Assembly (NCBI RefSeq): GCF_030272615.1
Contig: NC_081406.1
Coordinates: 146,009,091 to 146,073,090, forward strand
Direction of reading: 5' to 3'
Length of the DNA stretch: 64,000 nt
Origin: Cryptomeria japonica
Lineage: Eukaryota > Streptophyta > Pinopsida > Cupressales > Cupressaceae
This document shows, piece by piece, positions 45,301-57,020 of the stretch. The position numbers and the translations under genes were made by a program. Below the pieces are notes generated by a model. The model made no database searches and was not told the origin of the DNA. It saw only the letters and a program-made list of their open reading frames with translations. The stretch's first letter is position 1; every line of letters starts with the position of its first letter.

Positions 45301-45606
45301 AAGAAGTCATTTTTCATCGATTTTGTTCTAAAGTTTAACTACTTGCAATTCTCCATATGCTACTACATTATTAGTGATTGTACAAAATTTCTAGTCTATA
45401 ACTACTTTTATCAACAACTTAAAGGCATCAAACATTAGGGATTCATCTATTTCTCAAGTGCTTACTTGGTTGAAAATCTTGTAAGGATAGTTCTACTTCA
45501 CCCACAACCATAGATGTAGAAGAGCCTCATGGACATACCTAAGAAAGTGACTTGACCATTGCCACACTTTGGGACATCTAAATATATTATAGGGTGAAAT
45601 AGGGAG
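42343..45606. other. AT-rich spacer, no gene recognised
   Basis: No ORF with recognisable content; frames such as 44030-44287 and 44346-44531 lack motifs, splice support or homologous copies here. The only structured feature is the hairpin at 43723-43829. Confidence 0.6.
43723..43829. ncRNA. Candidate hairpin, miRNA-precursor-like
   Basis: Arms 43723-43760 and 43791-43829 are inverted copies with about 32 of 38 positions paired, plus one G:U and single-base mismatches, and a loop of about 30 bases. The longest uninterrupted stretch is 13 bp (AAGAGAGGCAAAA). Arm length, scattered mismatches and loop size fit a plant miRNA precursor; a small inverted-repeat element is the alternative. I do not recognise the arm sequence as a known miRNA. 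Confidence 0.4.
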
Positions 45607-46376
45607 ATGGGTGTTGGCAATTGACACTCATCCGATGAATTTTGGTGCATGGATAATGGATTAGGGTTGTCATTGATGGCAACTCTTCATGGAAATCCTA
45701 TCCGGTAGTCATGGTTTTTGGTAACTGGTGGAGCAAGTGATCTGGTAATCTGTCATTGGTATCTCAGTGTAGCAGAGAACTTTTGGTCTGGAAGCATTGC
45801 GGTGATTGTGGTGGTGAGATTCATGCATGGGATGACAGGGCCGACTTGTAGAACTAATTTCGACATCATTTGATGGGTCTGCATATGTTTTGAAGTAATT
45901 TTGACATCATTTGATGGGCCTGCATATGTTTTGGTGATCCGGTCTAAGCCGACACCCGGTTACACATTACATGGCATATTGTGCTAGCCAACTTGATGAA
46001 TGTTTTATTTTTATGGTTGTGGATATATATGACTGGTGTGGAAGATCTTTTGGGTGATGAAATGAGTGAGTTGTGATCGAGAAACCATTTTGGTGTAGTT
46101 TCATGTACACATTCTTGATCTGGTAGCTGACTGAGAAGCAAAACAAAGTAGAGTTACAAAGGTGTTACAGTTAGACTTATTGCACTTAACCAAAACTCAT
46201 CCAGACATTATTTGATGCTATTTTGGAGTTCATTCATTGTAGTCATTAGTGTAATTGATTTGTAAGTAACTGAGACAAGTTCATATTGTAATTGAACCTT
46301 TGGTTCTAGGCAATGTGCCTAAATGCATGTGCATTCCCCTCATGTAATATTTATGTACTCCTGATCAATGTATATG

Positions 46377-46394
46377 AATATTGTGGGTTCCAAT
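46377..46394 (+). repeat. LINE target-site duplication, left copy
   Basis: AATATTGTGGGTTCCAAT, identical to 47703-47720. In the uninterrupted LTR this is the segment just upstream of the CCCACTGTGGTTTTTCC block. Confidence 0.95.
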
Positions 46395-47702
46395 GAGAGG
46401 CTTCCAGGGACCATCTATCTGTTATCTTTGTATGCATAATGAGGAAGACTGCTCCCACTTGTTTTTTTGTTGCCCTTTCTATAGGGAGATTTGGCACAAG
46501 TGGTGGGAGGCTTGGCAACATGCTTGTTTTCATGCTACCTCCTTAATTGACTTTTGGGATAGCTTGGGAAGACCCCGAGAAAAGACCTCTTTTCTTCAAG
46601 TGGCCTAGGCTATTGGGCTAACTCTTATTATTTGGAATCTGTGGCTGGAAAGGAATCCAAGGGTCTTTTGTGATTCACATATAGGGAGTCCTTAGCTGTG
46701 GCAGAAGATAGTTAATAGGAGTTAGGAGACAATCTTGACTAAGTACAATTTGTTTGAAAATGTTGATCTGGGTGATTATGTTATTGTAAGGAATCTGCAA
46801 TTGGAAAATAGTAAAATGGACTATGTTGTTGGAAATAGATCTCGACATGCAAAGCAGTGAATAAATAGAGATGGAAGGTGGATTCCCCCTCCTATAGGAA
46901 TCTTAAAAATTAATATAGATGGCTCTTCCCGTGGGAATCCTTGACATGCAGGTATGGAAGGTATAGGTAGAGGTGATGATGGTTGTGCAGTTTTTTTCTT
47001 CTCTATTTATATTGGCCAGCATAACAATCTTATGGAGGCCCTAGCTATTAAGATTGTTGTTGAGCGAGGTTATTCTTTAGGATGAAGGAAGATTATTTTT
47101 GAGTCAGATTCTCAGATTGTTGTGGACATGTTGAACAAACCAAATTTGAATGATGTGAGTTGGCAATTAGCTTCTGTGGTCAGACAGATTTTACAACTGT
47201 ATAATACATTGGAATTTGTCTCCTTTTGTCATATTCCTAGGGAGTGGAATAGAGTGGCTGATTGTTTGGCCAAGTGGTCTTTAGAGCATGTTGATGGTTG
47301 GGATTTTAGTGGAAGGGATGGTCTACCTCCTAATTATCTTAAAACTTTAGACAGGTTAATGCTCGAAGAGAAGATGATACAAGAGCACCCAGTGGTGTAG
47401 GATCAATTTCCCTTTTATGTTTGTTTCCTTTTAATTATCATTTTTGAAGCCCTTCGAGGCTCCAGTTTTTTGTGTATTGCCATGTCATCTTCCCGAGGGC
47501 TTTCCGAAAAGGTATTATCATTAATAATCTGGGGGTCAAATCTAATGCTATGGTCTCTGGACTTGGTAGTGGTGGTGCTAGTGGTTCTTTTAGGATCCTT
47601 TTAGTTTTTGTTGTTGTGTTGGTGGGCCTAAGGCCTGATCTTTGTATTTCTGTGATTTCTGAATAAATCTTTACCCTCTGTTTCAAAAAAATAAAATAAA
47701 AT
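46395..47702 (+). mobile_element. 5'-truncated LINE (L1-type) insertion
   Basis: About 1.3 kb flanked by an 18-bp perfect duplication (46377-46394, 47703-47720). It contains only the 3' end of ORF2 (zinc-finger and RNase H regions), a 3' UTR of about 290 bp and an A-rich tail (AAAAAAATAAAATAAAAT, ending 47702). A variable-length TSD, 5' truncation and a poly(A)-like tail are the hallmarks of target-primed reverse transcription. Confidence 0.94.
46396..47400 (+). pseudogene. LINE ORF2 C-terminus: zf-RVT and RNase H
   Basis: A single frame runs from the truncation point to the stop at 47398-47400, broken by about six stops (first at 46606). zf-RVT region: CYLCMHNEEDCSHLFFCCPFYREIW (46426-46500; Cys-x2-Cys, then HLFFxC and the W). 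RNase H (RVT_3 type): NIDGSSRGNP (about 46910-46940, first Asp), EALAIK (47036, Glu), FESDSQIVVDML (about 47098, Asp) and HIPREWNRVADCLA (47230-47270, final Asp). All four acidic positions are kept. It lacks the endonuclease and most of the RT. Confidence 0.88.
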
Positions 47703-47720
47703 AATATTGTGGGTTCCAAT
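47703..47720 (+). repeat. LINE target-site duplication, right copy
   Basis: AATATTGTGGGTTCCAAT directly after the A-rich tail; matches 46377-46394. Confidence 0.95.
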
Positions 47721-47921
47721 CCCACTGTGGTTTTTCCCTTTCCGAGATTCCACATAAAAATCTTGGTGTTATGATTTTGTGGTTGATTATCTTGTGTTTC
47801 TGCATTTTACTTTCTTGCATTTTCTTCTGGTGATTTGAGATTGTCAGAAAATTTGTTTGCTAGTAGATTACTGATTCACCCCCCCCCCCCTCTCTCAGTG
47901 ATCCTTGATTCCAACAATGGG

Positions 47922-49349
47922 GTGGTGAACAAATCTAATGATAGTTATGCTACATGACTTTTTTTATTACTTTTAAGAGTCTATAGTGTACTTTTCTTTC
48001 ATTGTGGACAGTTTCCTTGAGTTCTTAAATGAAAACATCTACTACTATATATACACTAACATCTTTTATTTGCAACAAAACTTGTTGAAGGGAAGGAAAT
48101 ATATTAATATACTAAATAATATTGAAAACCCTAGAGCATCAAACTAATATGATATTAAAGGATAGTAGGAGTCAAATCATAAATATTTAATTTGTATATG
48201 AGTCAAACCATCAAGTTCACTTAAGCCAAATCCATAGTTCACAAAAAAAACAAATGAAGGTTAAAAAGTGCAACATAACATATATATTAATATTAATAAA
48301 TGATATAGATAATGTATTAATGAAGGTTAACAACAAAATACTATCAATTGATATGTACCCCATATTGAAACATACTTAAATCACTATAAAATATCTAAAA
48401 CAAATATGTACCACTTAGGGAGTTTTCCTTTATGAAGTGCCAACCATTTATCTTGAGAACCATGAACAACAAGAGGTACATACATTGCCTAACTTGATAA
48501 GAAAGACATTATGCTACTGGTGATAAAATGATTAAAAATCAATTATCTTTCAATGTGTCAAAGAACATTTGGTTTAATGGCAAAGTCTATATAGGCACCT
48601 AAATGATACTGAATTCAAATCTTCTTCAATATAAAAAGAAAATATATTACAATATGATTAAAAAATATGATAAAAGAATCTATTGTCAATTATCTTACAA
48701 TATGATAAAAAAAATCAACCCTACCCAAAAAGCATTATAAATACAAGATCAACTTATCCCTCTTAAACAAATAAGAATAATCCAAGAAAAATATATCAAA
48801 AAAAATATCTTATATTACCAAATTGTTACCATCATCAGTACAGTGAAACTTTTCATCTACATTGTGAAATCCAATTTAAGGTCAGAAAACATTATAACTA
48901 ATGTATTTTAAAAGAAATGGATAAGAATAATTTTCTTTAATTGGTATGATAAAGACATTCATTAAATTAGCTGATGTGTAAAAATTGTTATTAAACGTAA
49001 CGCATCAAACTTATAAGATTGATTATCTTTAAAATGTATAAAGACGAGACCAGAGGGAACGAATCAAAGGAGTCTTTGTCCATGGTTTACATCTAGAAGG
49101 CTGATTTTCCAAATAGAATTATTTTTCCCAAAATTAAGGCAACCCTAATGGTTTGAAACAGATTACTTCACAATCACACGAAACAGATTTTCTACTTCAC
49201 AATCATACGAAACTGAATTTCTTCTTCACAATCAAACCGAATGCTATACAGTGATTTCAATTTAACTTTTAATTACATTCAAATCTACTATGCAGTGCAC
49301 CATTATGTGGGTTCTATTGAGAACTAAAACTTTAGCCTGGTTTCAAAAT
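47922..49349. other. AT-rich 3' flank of the MYB gene
   Basis: No ORF or repeat with recognisable content. It lies downstream of the MYB stop codon (minus strand), so it should hold the 3' UTR and polyadenylation region, but I see no unambiguous signal. Confidence 0.6.
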
Positions 49350-51163
49350 TCAATGAATGAAGATGCTGCACTGGTCATCCACCACATCTGCACATAATTC
49401 AGAAATCATGCATGCAAAGGACTCCATCTCGTAAGACATCGTCATATCCTCAACCAGGTCACCATTGTCATGAAAATTGTTCCATTCATTTGAGCTTATA
49501 ATTGAATCCGGCATGCCCATTGAATCTTCCTCTATTCCATCTTTAAAATGGACCACTCTGTTATTGAATGTTCCATTTTTCTGCAGGCTATTCTCTGGTG
49601 TCCTGCTCCTTTCTGCTTCACTGTTCTGCTGGGGAAATGAATGTGGCATGGAGTTAGAATTATGTGAGACCCTTGAAGATTGATTTCCTGCATTTTTTGT
49701 AAGAAGCTTTCTCTTAATCCTTGTCCTCCAGTAGTTCTTGATTTCATTATCTGTCCGGCCAGGTAAATGTCGCGCGATTCGAGACCACCTATAATTAAAG
49801 TACAAAGCTTTCCATTAATAGGCAACTTTTTTTTGTTTTTCATACAAATATGGTTTAGATTACTAGTAGTAGACTAGTATTCTGTGTAGTACGATATGAG
49901 TTTTTCACACTTCTGGTTTAAATTGTGTATATTTTTTAGTTCATGTTGTAGATCATTAACGTTGATGGCATTCAGTCAACGTTTTGTATTAGACTCAAGA
50001 AGAATCCATCATCAGAATCACTAAGTGAGATCACTGAATATCAACTACAAAACATACATAATTTAAACCATAAAGTTGAGTACTCTAGTATTCACAATTT
50101 TGTACAGTTTGTGCTATTAAATCAACATTAGGAAACTTAAGAGCAATTTATTCAGTACCCGTTACCCATATGAGTGGATTTAAAGAGTACCTGTTACCCC
50201 AGCGGCTTTGGAGGTCTATAATTAAACGTTCTTCTTCTGGAGTAATCTGCCCTCTTTTGAGATCTGGGCGTAGATAGTTAACCCACCTCAGCCTACAGCT
50301 CTTCCCACTTCTCCTCAGTCCTGCCCATTTACATTTAATAATCAATCTTTAGCAATACTAAGCTAATTCCAATTGGTCGACTAGATGACTCTCAGCTACA
50401 TGTACATGCCTTTCTCAACTGTTGTTTAAGAGGATGTATGAGACATCATCTAATAACGATATGGAAATAGTTTCATCATGCAGCTTATTAGAACGGTGAT
50501 CTAAAGAAATCCTTCAAATCTCAAATACCCAATTATAAAATACTTGGATGTAAAGTTTTGTTAACCTTTGTGTGAGTTTTTTTAAATCAATAATTCCAAT
50601 CATATTTTTCGATTCCTGAAGACTTCTTCTTCTTTCTGATTATGAATCACAAATTACAGACCGTGATCTGAAACAACATTGAAATTTAAGAAATCTCCCA
50701 CTGTTTTTTCTTAAAAATTCTTTATTTACAAGCTTAGAAACTAATATATTTAATCCAGAAGTTTGTAGTGTATACAATAATTCATTGTGTTTGAAACAAC
50801 GAATTAGGTGCATATCAGCTTCATGGTTGCAGGCTAAGTGCAAGTGTGAAGAAATTTTGAATGACAAATTGTCTCTGCAAGAGAGCTTAACTAGATCATT
50901 ATATTAAATAGCTAGATCATTATATTAAAACTAGCTTCTTACCAATATGGGTACAAGGATTTGCCTTCAATCCAGTTTATGAATGTTAGAACTGCAATTT
51001 TTTTTTAGAATTGGGTATTACCTGAAGCTTTGGCAAGGAAATTCCAACGGCCTTCCCCATGTAGAGTTATATAGTTAATGAGCTGGATATCCTCCCCTAT
51101 CATCCATGTACCTCTTCTCATCTTCTCTTCCTGTTCATACATAGCAGCTCCGCCTTTTGGCAT
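49350..51163 (-). CDS. R2R3-MYB transcription factor, three exons, intact
   Basis: Predicted nuclear DNA-binding regulator of 236 aa. Exons (minus): 51163-51022, 50320-50191 and 49788-49350; introns of 701 and 402 bp have GT/AG ends in phases 1 and 2, the usual positions for plant R2R3-MYB genes. Start: ATG 51163 ([11 protein letters not shown]); the frame extends upstream only through a non-ATG codon. R2 (about residues 17-67) has W-x19-W-x19-W: GTW, GRW, LRW. R3 (about 68-119) has Ile in place of the first Trp ([11 protein letters not shown]), as is normal in plants, then SRWGNRWSRIA and [10 protein letters not shown]; the DNA-contacting helices [10 protein letters not shown] and [11 protein letters not shown] are complete. 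The bHLH-interaction signature is absent. The C-terminal half is Ser/Asn-rich then acidic, without a subgroup motif I recognise. By eye closest to the MYB2/62/108 and MYB48/59/27 groups; no symbol assigned. No stops or frameshifts, in contrast to all the neighbours. Confidence 0.93.
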
Positions 51164-51260
51164 TGTCAATGTAGTCTTCTCTGTAACACAAGAAAACAAA
51201 TAGATCGTCTGCTGTTAATGACATTAGCCCCCATTTTTCTTGTTCTTATTTATGATCCCT
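51164..51260 (-). promoter_or_regulatory. MYB 5' flank with possible TATA or leader splice site
   Basis: The minus strand has ATAAATAA about 85 bases upstream of the ATG (51246-51253), which could be a TATA element giving a short leader. The sequence TTGTTTTCTTGTGTTACAG (51181-51199) also looks like a 3' splice site, so an intron in the 5' UTR is an alternative. The sequence does not decide between them. Confidence 0.35.
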
Positions 51261-54200
51261 TTTTCTTCCCTTTGAATATCAATTTTGTCAAGGTAAAAGT
51301 TCTACTAGTCAGCTTGAGCCCTGTCCACATGAGTAGGCCCACAGTTTACCTTGTGGGTGCTCGTTTTTCTTGAACATATACCACATGTTAATAAATTTGA
51401 AATCAACCAAAGAGTGTAAGGGAAGACATATTTTGTTTTTTTATTCAAGTAATTTTTAAGTTATGGTAGATTATGAAGAATAGTATGATTGTTTTTAGTT
51501 TTATTTGTGTATAGTTTTTCAATCAATATTTCAGATCACATTTATTGATCCATCATCAATTTTTTTGATGATGGATCATCAAATGCGATCTAGAACATTC
51601 ATTGAAAAAGATGCACAGTTGAAATAAAAAATAGTCATACTAATCATTAAGTTGTTCCCATATTATTATATGTTACAGCTTTATATGTCATCTTAATGAA
51701 GTAATTGATAGAAATGATAAGATACAGTAGAAATTACAACAATCATAATGAAGAAAGTTTAGACAGTCTAGATATAGACATTATGTATTATGTTAATTTA
51801 TTTTGAAAAGTGATTTATCTAAATATTTGAATTAATTTTATTGAGTGACATTTGACAAACGAGATTCATATTTAATATCTGAGAATTCAAATCCCAAATT
51901 TATTTTACTGAAAGATATTTGACAGACTAGATTCATATTTAATATCTTAGAATTCAAATTCCAAGTTTAAAAAAGAGTAGTAGGTCAGTAATAAGAACAT
52001 CTATGAAAAATAATAGAAAAATTCTAGTTTCATCTTTAATTCATTAAACTTTAATTTGATAAGAGCTTAAGAATGAGAGGTCCTAATAGTAAGTCAGTGA
52101 TAAGAATGCCCACTGAAAGTAATAGAGTTTAATTTCATCTTTAATCCATTAAACTTCAATTTGCTAAAGGCTTTAAGATTGGGAGGTCCTAATTCTTAAT
52201 CTCGTGCTAAACAAAATTGTTGGGCAATATTAAACCATTCCAACAAGTCAAAAGGTCATCTTTCAACACTAAAGTGCAGTTGTTGAACAAAAATTAAAAC
52301 ATTGCAGCAAGTCAAAAGGACCATGTTTTAGTGACGTTTAGTTATATAGAGGTTGGTAGGACTTCACTCCTGAATCCATGCAAAGGGGTGGACTTATGCA
52401 TTCCATAGACAATAACAACAGAAGAAAGTGATTAGATTGGTTGTAAATTCTCTCCAGAATTTCGAGGAGGCTGTACATTCCATAAAGAAAAAGTAACTAC
52501 ATGACATAATGTATCCCAAAGGCCAAATCAAGATGAACTTCGTTGCAAACTCAATACCTTTTGTTGGAAGAAATTCTGTTGGGCGGCTGAGTTTTTCTTG
52601 CTTTGATTGTGAAGGTAAAATCTTTGACATGGTATGACGGTAGTAACATGTGACCATAAATAACGATCAGGATTGAAGTTCGAATTATAGAGAGTGACCT
52701 TTCAATAATTTGGCCCAAGACAACTAGGTGTGTTGCAGAAATTTTAGTGTAATACAATCTTTTCTAAAATCACCTCTTTTTTTCCCATAAGAATAGTTGA
52801 ATACAATCCTATTCACCAATATAACTGTTCCCCACTTGACAAACAAACATTCTAGAAAATGAAGTATATAAAAGCCTTTATCCCAAAAAGAAAGAGGAAG
52901 AGATATAGTGGATTGTCAAACTGTGTATGCAGTTGCACATGTATTTGGCATTGGTTGACTGCCAACCTTGATCTCCATGACAGAGACAAATAAGATGATT
53001 TATGAACAATTCTTCGTAATTGTAGGTGACGTCTTTGACTGAAATGACTGAAACATATATGGACGGTTGTATCCTCCAAACAAGAAACCAAAATAATATA
53101 TTTTACTGTTGATAATACTGTCTCTTCTGAAGGGTTAAAAGCCACGTATCATTGCAGAGCAATAGAGCTTTTTTTGAAAGCTCTATAGTTGGAAGTGTAG
53201 TCAGCAGTCACATGCTTAGGCGGCCCTTACATCGTTCATTCTTGTAATAGTGAATTTGTGAAACTTCAACGTGCGAATTAGTACTGATCGGTTTAAAGAC
53301 GTAACTGTCTACATCTCAACTCGTTGGCAAGCTACAGTTTAGAGATATGGATATAGATATGGATTCTTTTTTATAGTTTATGATGTGGGGATCTATTCTT
53401 GATTTACAGATGGCTCAGTGTAAGTATGATGGAGGGAGCTTTCTAAAAAAATTCAGTGGGTGCTGTTGAGATTTTTTAGGAATATTTTAAAGCTGGTGGT
53501 CCCATGCTTTAGTAGTGCAAATCAGCTTAAAAGTTTAAGCTCTGAAATTTAGGGAAGTTTTCCTTCTATTTCTTTTCTGGTGGGAATTTAAAATAGTGAC
53601 TAATTGACAAGTAGCAGAAAAAATTCCTAACCTTTCTAGCCCTACCCCAATTGCACCTGCTGAAATATGTAGTCTTACAAAGTAGGGGCTGCTATTTTTC
53701 GAAAAAGATTTGAAATAATCCTGTAACATAAATTTTATGTGATTGATAGGACCTCTTGCTCCATGAAAATACATCCCGAAGCCCCCCCCATGAGACCTTA
53801 TCCTTATAGTAATATGAGACTATCCCATATTTTATATATGAGGGACCTAATTGTGCTGCAAATAAGGCATATGTACCTTGCCAATGCAGCATTTGATCTT
53901 GTGACCTCTCTTTCAATAAAGAGATTAACTTGAGTGACGATGATGTCATAGTTTCTTATTTCTTGTGGCTCTTCTTTGCAAAAAAAAATATTTCATGATG
54001 ATTATTGATTTTTTATTAGAAATATATATAATTTATATAATAAAGGTTTTCCAATTGGTGAATTTGGTAGGGAGTTATATCAATAAAAGTAAGAAAATAG
54101 AAAAATAACTAGCTGTTCTATTGGAGGGCCTCAAACACAAAATGTAGGAAATGAGATCCAAAATACAAATGGAGAGATTGTTGCTTTCATAAACTATTGA

Positions 54201-54526
54201 AAATAAAACCAAACCAAATAATTATAATAGAGACCAATAGATGAGAACAAGACTCATAAAAGACAAAAGGTATATTAATTATTTATCTCAAAATATTATT
54301 TAGAAAAAGTTTAATATTGTGATTACAAAATGGATACCAATAGCTTTACTACTATTGCGAATGATTTCTCTTGTAAAAGTTGCAGGGCATTGTCTAGAGC
54401 TATTGTATATGATTGCTCATTGTGGAGCTATAAAGCATTGTCCAGAACTACAATGTAACTATTTTCCTATAGTTGTTGCTACTATGCTTTTTCTTAACAC
54501 TTTGATATTACTATTAGGATAACCAG
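51261..54526. other. Spacer upstream of the MYB gene, no gene recognised
   Basis: AT-rich unique-looking sequence. Two near-identical phrases, ATTTGACA(A/G)AC(G/T)AGATTCATATTTAATATCT, lie at about 51848 and 51908, and a second pair (TTTCATCTTTAATTCATTAAACTT / TTTCATCTTTAATCCATTAAACTT type) at about 52028 and 52133, suggesting short local duplications. No coding frame has recognisable content. Confidence 0.55.
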
Positions 54527-55659
54527 TGAACAACTGAGAGGAGGGGAGTGAGGGGGGGCTGAATCAGTTGTTAACATATTATGTGAATTAAAGCACTTAG
54601 AACCTTATACCAGAATAACTGATTAAGCATTAAAGCATAAATAAAAACTAGAGAATCAATACCATGCAACCATAAAAAATAACACCATGATTTGTATGTG
54701 GAAAACCTGGTAAAGGGAAAAACCATGGTGGGAAGCCTACCAACAGTCAGATGATACTTCTGTAGCAAGTATATGATTACAATAGGGGTCTGCACATGCA
54801 GGAAGGCACATTGCCTAGAGCGCACTGCTCATCACAATGGAGTCTCACTGACTACAAAGATTTCAACCACCTCAAGATATATGGACTACAATCAGGAGAG
54901 AAGAACTGTGGTAATAACATCAAACATGCCTTATTATAGTTTCGGTTAAGCTCAATACCAGAGGTCTAAAACCTCTTACATAAACCCAACTCGATCACCT
55001 ATGATCGACCAAATCCTCTGCACAAATGATTATTACATTATTTGCTCCTTGCCTATTCCCATATATGATCTACAATGAGATCTTACATATATTTATACCA
55101 ACCCGGGACCTAACCAATTAGGTCGGCCACACAAATGATAATACAATAGATCCATTACATAATCCTGAAATAAAATCATAACACATGTCATTCTAAGGCC
55201 AAACAAATATCATCCAATCAATTAAACATCTTGGAAGCGCATCCGAGGATCTACCAACACATTTCATGTAAACCATGCCATAACTTAGATAGCACTAGAC
55301 CTAAATTAGATCCACACATGCCAAAGCAATGACACCAATTAGTCGAGGCAAGAACACAATCACCATCAACATCCTGAATCCATTCGAGAAGTTGCACCAA
55401 CACCACTTATGCATTACATCAAAGATCTTCAATAAAGCTCTGTCGGTGAAACCCTTACCGAACCAATAAAGCAAGCTTACTAGAACATGAGATAGCATTC
55501 AATCATCAAGTCAATACCAACTGACTGAAACATACTTTAGAAGTATATGAACCATCCATACAAACTTATTCCATCAACCAGATCATACCGGTGACAATCA
55601 ACTGATTATCTTCCCAATCCAATCCTTCTATCGGAAGCTAGTAAACAACCATAACAACA
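54527..55659 (-). repeat. 3' LTR of a truncated Copia element
   Basis: The minus strand starts TGTTGTTATGGTTG at 55659 and ends near CAGTTGTTCA at 54527. It is collinear with the LTR at 1-1095. The polypurine tract GGGGGAGAT abuts it (55660-55668), followed by the TTGGCATTGATGG phrase. The low end is set by the TG/CA rule, and no duplication could be tested because the other end of the element is missing. Confidence 0.82.
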
Positions 55660-56455
55660 ATCTCCCCCTTTGGCATTGATGGAAACACTAGATGTGAAAA
55701 ACATCCAAGTGCCAAGAAAATACCAAACAAGTCTCCCCCAATGGAAGACCGCCAACAATCTCCCATAAAATGATATAGCAATGAAGTTCTGAACCAAAAC
55801 TGAAACAAACAAACCAAATACCACCAAACTCCCCCTAAGGAGTGCAGTCAATAAATAGCAATGATTTTTCACATATATTCCTCCCCCTTTGACAACAATG
55901 CCAAAGAATCAAACAGAATATGAAAATTCTAAATCTCAAGGCTGACTACTCCCCTTGAGTAGTAGCATAAATTCATCAATCCAGAGCAGAAGATAGCTTT
56001 GATAATGCATACTAGACTGATGCACATCTGCAACAATTAAGTCTCCATCGGAGGGGTAGAAACCTCCAATCTGTCTCTCAAATACTCAAATGATTCCCGA
56101 GACAAAGATTTAGTGAAGATGTCTTCTATCTGCTCTTTAGTGTTCACATAAACTAGTCTAATTCTTTTATTTCCACCTTTTCCTTCAAAAAGTTATACTT
56201 GATTGATATGTGTTTAGTCTTGGAGTGAAATACCAGATTCTTTGATATGTCAATAGCTGTAGAGTTATCACAATGGATAACAACCGGATCATTTTAACTC
56301 ACTTGTATATCCTTCAACATCTGCTTCATCCATAGAACTTGAGTACAATTGGTTGTGGCTGTGACATATTCAGCTTCAGCAGTAGATAAAGAAATGCATG
56401 ACTACTTCTTGGTGATCCATGAAACCAACTTCTTCCCAAGGAAGAATGCTCCACT
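55660..56455 (-). mobile_element. 3' internal end of a Copia element, truncated
   Basis: It includes the 3' untranslated part (55660-56036) with three CCCCCTTTG/CCCCCTAAG-type tracts on the plus strand, and an RNase H fragment. It breaks off near 56455, where unrelated sequence begins; the RT, integrase and Gag regions are absent. Confidence 0.85.
56037..56455 (-). pseudogene. Copia RNase H C-terminal fragment
   Basis: The minus-strand translation gives GAFFLGKKLVSWITKK, stop, SCISLSTAEAEYV, VLWMKQMLKDIQV, stop, NDPVVIHCDNSTAI, then HSKTKHISIKYNFLKEKVE and, after a frame change, EVSTPPMET with a stop at 56037-56039. The D/E/D residues of RNase H that lie in this part (Glu in AEAEY, Asp in CDNSTA) are present. 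The first stop is TAG between KK and SC, where Copia E also has TAG and functional relatives have Gln. Confidence 0.87.
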
Positions 56456-56603
56456 GAATGTGGGTTAGTGCAAGATCATGGGGGACCAAAAAGTGGCGAT
56501 GTGAAAAAATAGCCTTCTCCACTCGCCTAAAAACACAAAAATCTGTGCTGACTTTTTGCTTGGCCTGGGTGTCAATACACCTTGGCATGGTAAACACCTA
56601 AGC

Positions 56604-56630
56604 AAATCGGATATCGGATATCCAATTTTT
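56604..56630 (+). repeat. Inverted repeat, left arm
   Basis: It has AATCGGATATCGGATATCC followed by AATTTTT and differs from the reverse complement of 59919-59945 at two C/T positions. Confidence 0.75.
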
Positions 56631-56649
56631 ATTTGTAATTTTAAATTAA

Positions 56650-57020
56650 AAAAAAATTATATAATATATAATGTAATATAATAATATATTATATAATATT
56701 ATATTATAAAATATTATATTATATTATATAATATAATATAATAATATATAATATAATATAATAATATATTATATAATATAATATAATAATATATTATATA
56801 ATATAATATAATAATATATTATATAATTATATAATATAATAATATATTATATTATATATATTATATAATATTATATTATAATATAATAATATATTATATA
56901 ATACGTATTATATAATATATTATTATATTATATATTATATAATATATAATATAATATTATATTATATATTATATAATATAATAATATATTATAATATATT
57001 ATTATATTATATAATATAAT
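56650..57020. repeat. (TATAATATA)n low-complexity tract
   Basis: About 370 bases composed only of A and T (apart from one ACGT) in overlapping TATAATATAT units. It is self-complementary and has no coding content. Confidence 0.9.

Larger units (their letters stand above)
45612..47916 (+). mobile_element. Solo LTR (F-related) interrupted by a LINE
   Basis: It starts TGTTGGCAATTGACACTC and ends TTGATTCCAACA, like the LTR of element F, with the perfect duplication ATGGG on both sides (45607-45611 and 47917-47921). Without the LINE and one target copy it is about 979 bp. No internal region is attached. The tail has CACTGTGGTTTTTCCC (47724) and GATTCACCCCCCCCCC...CTCAGTG (47873-47900). Confidence 0.93.

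Noticed and set aside
31928-47916. LTRs at 31928-32877 and 45612-47916 as the two ends of one element
   Set aside because: The second has its own perfect TSD (ATGGG) on both sides, and B, C and I boundaries lie in between, so it is an independent solo LTR.
56372-56597. 73-codon minus-strand frame as a gene
   Set aside because: Its first part is unrelated sequence and its last part reads the Copia RNase H fragment in the wrong frame.
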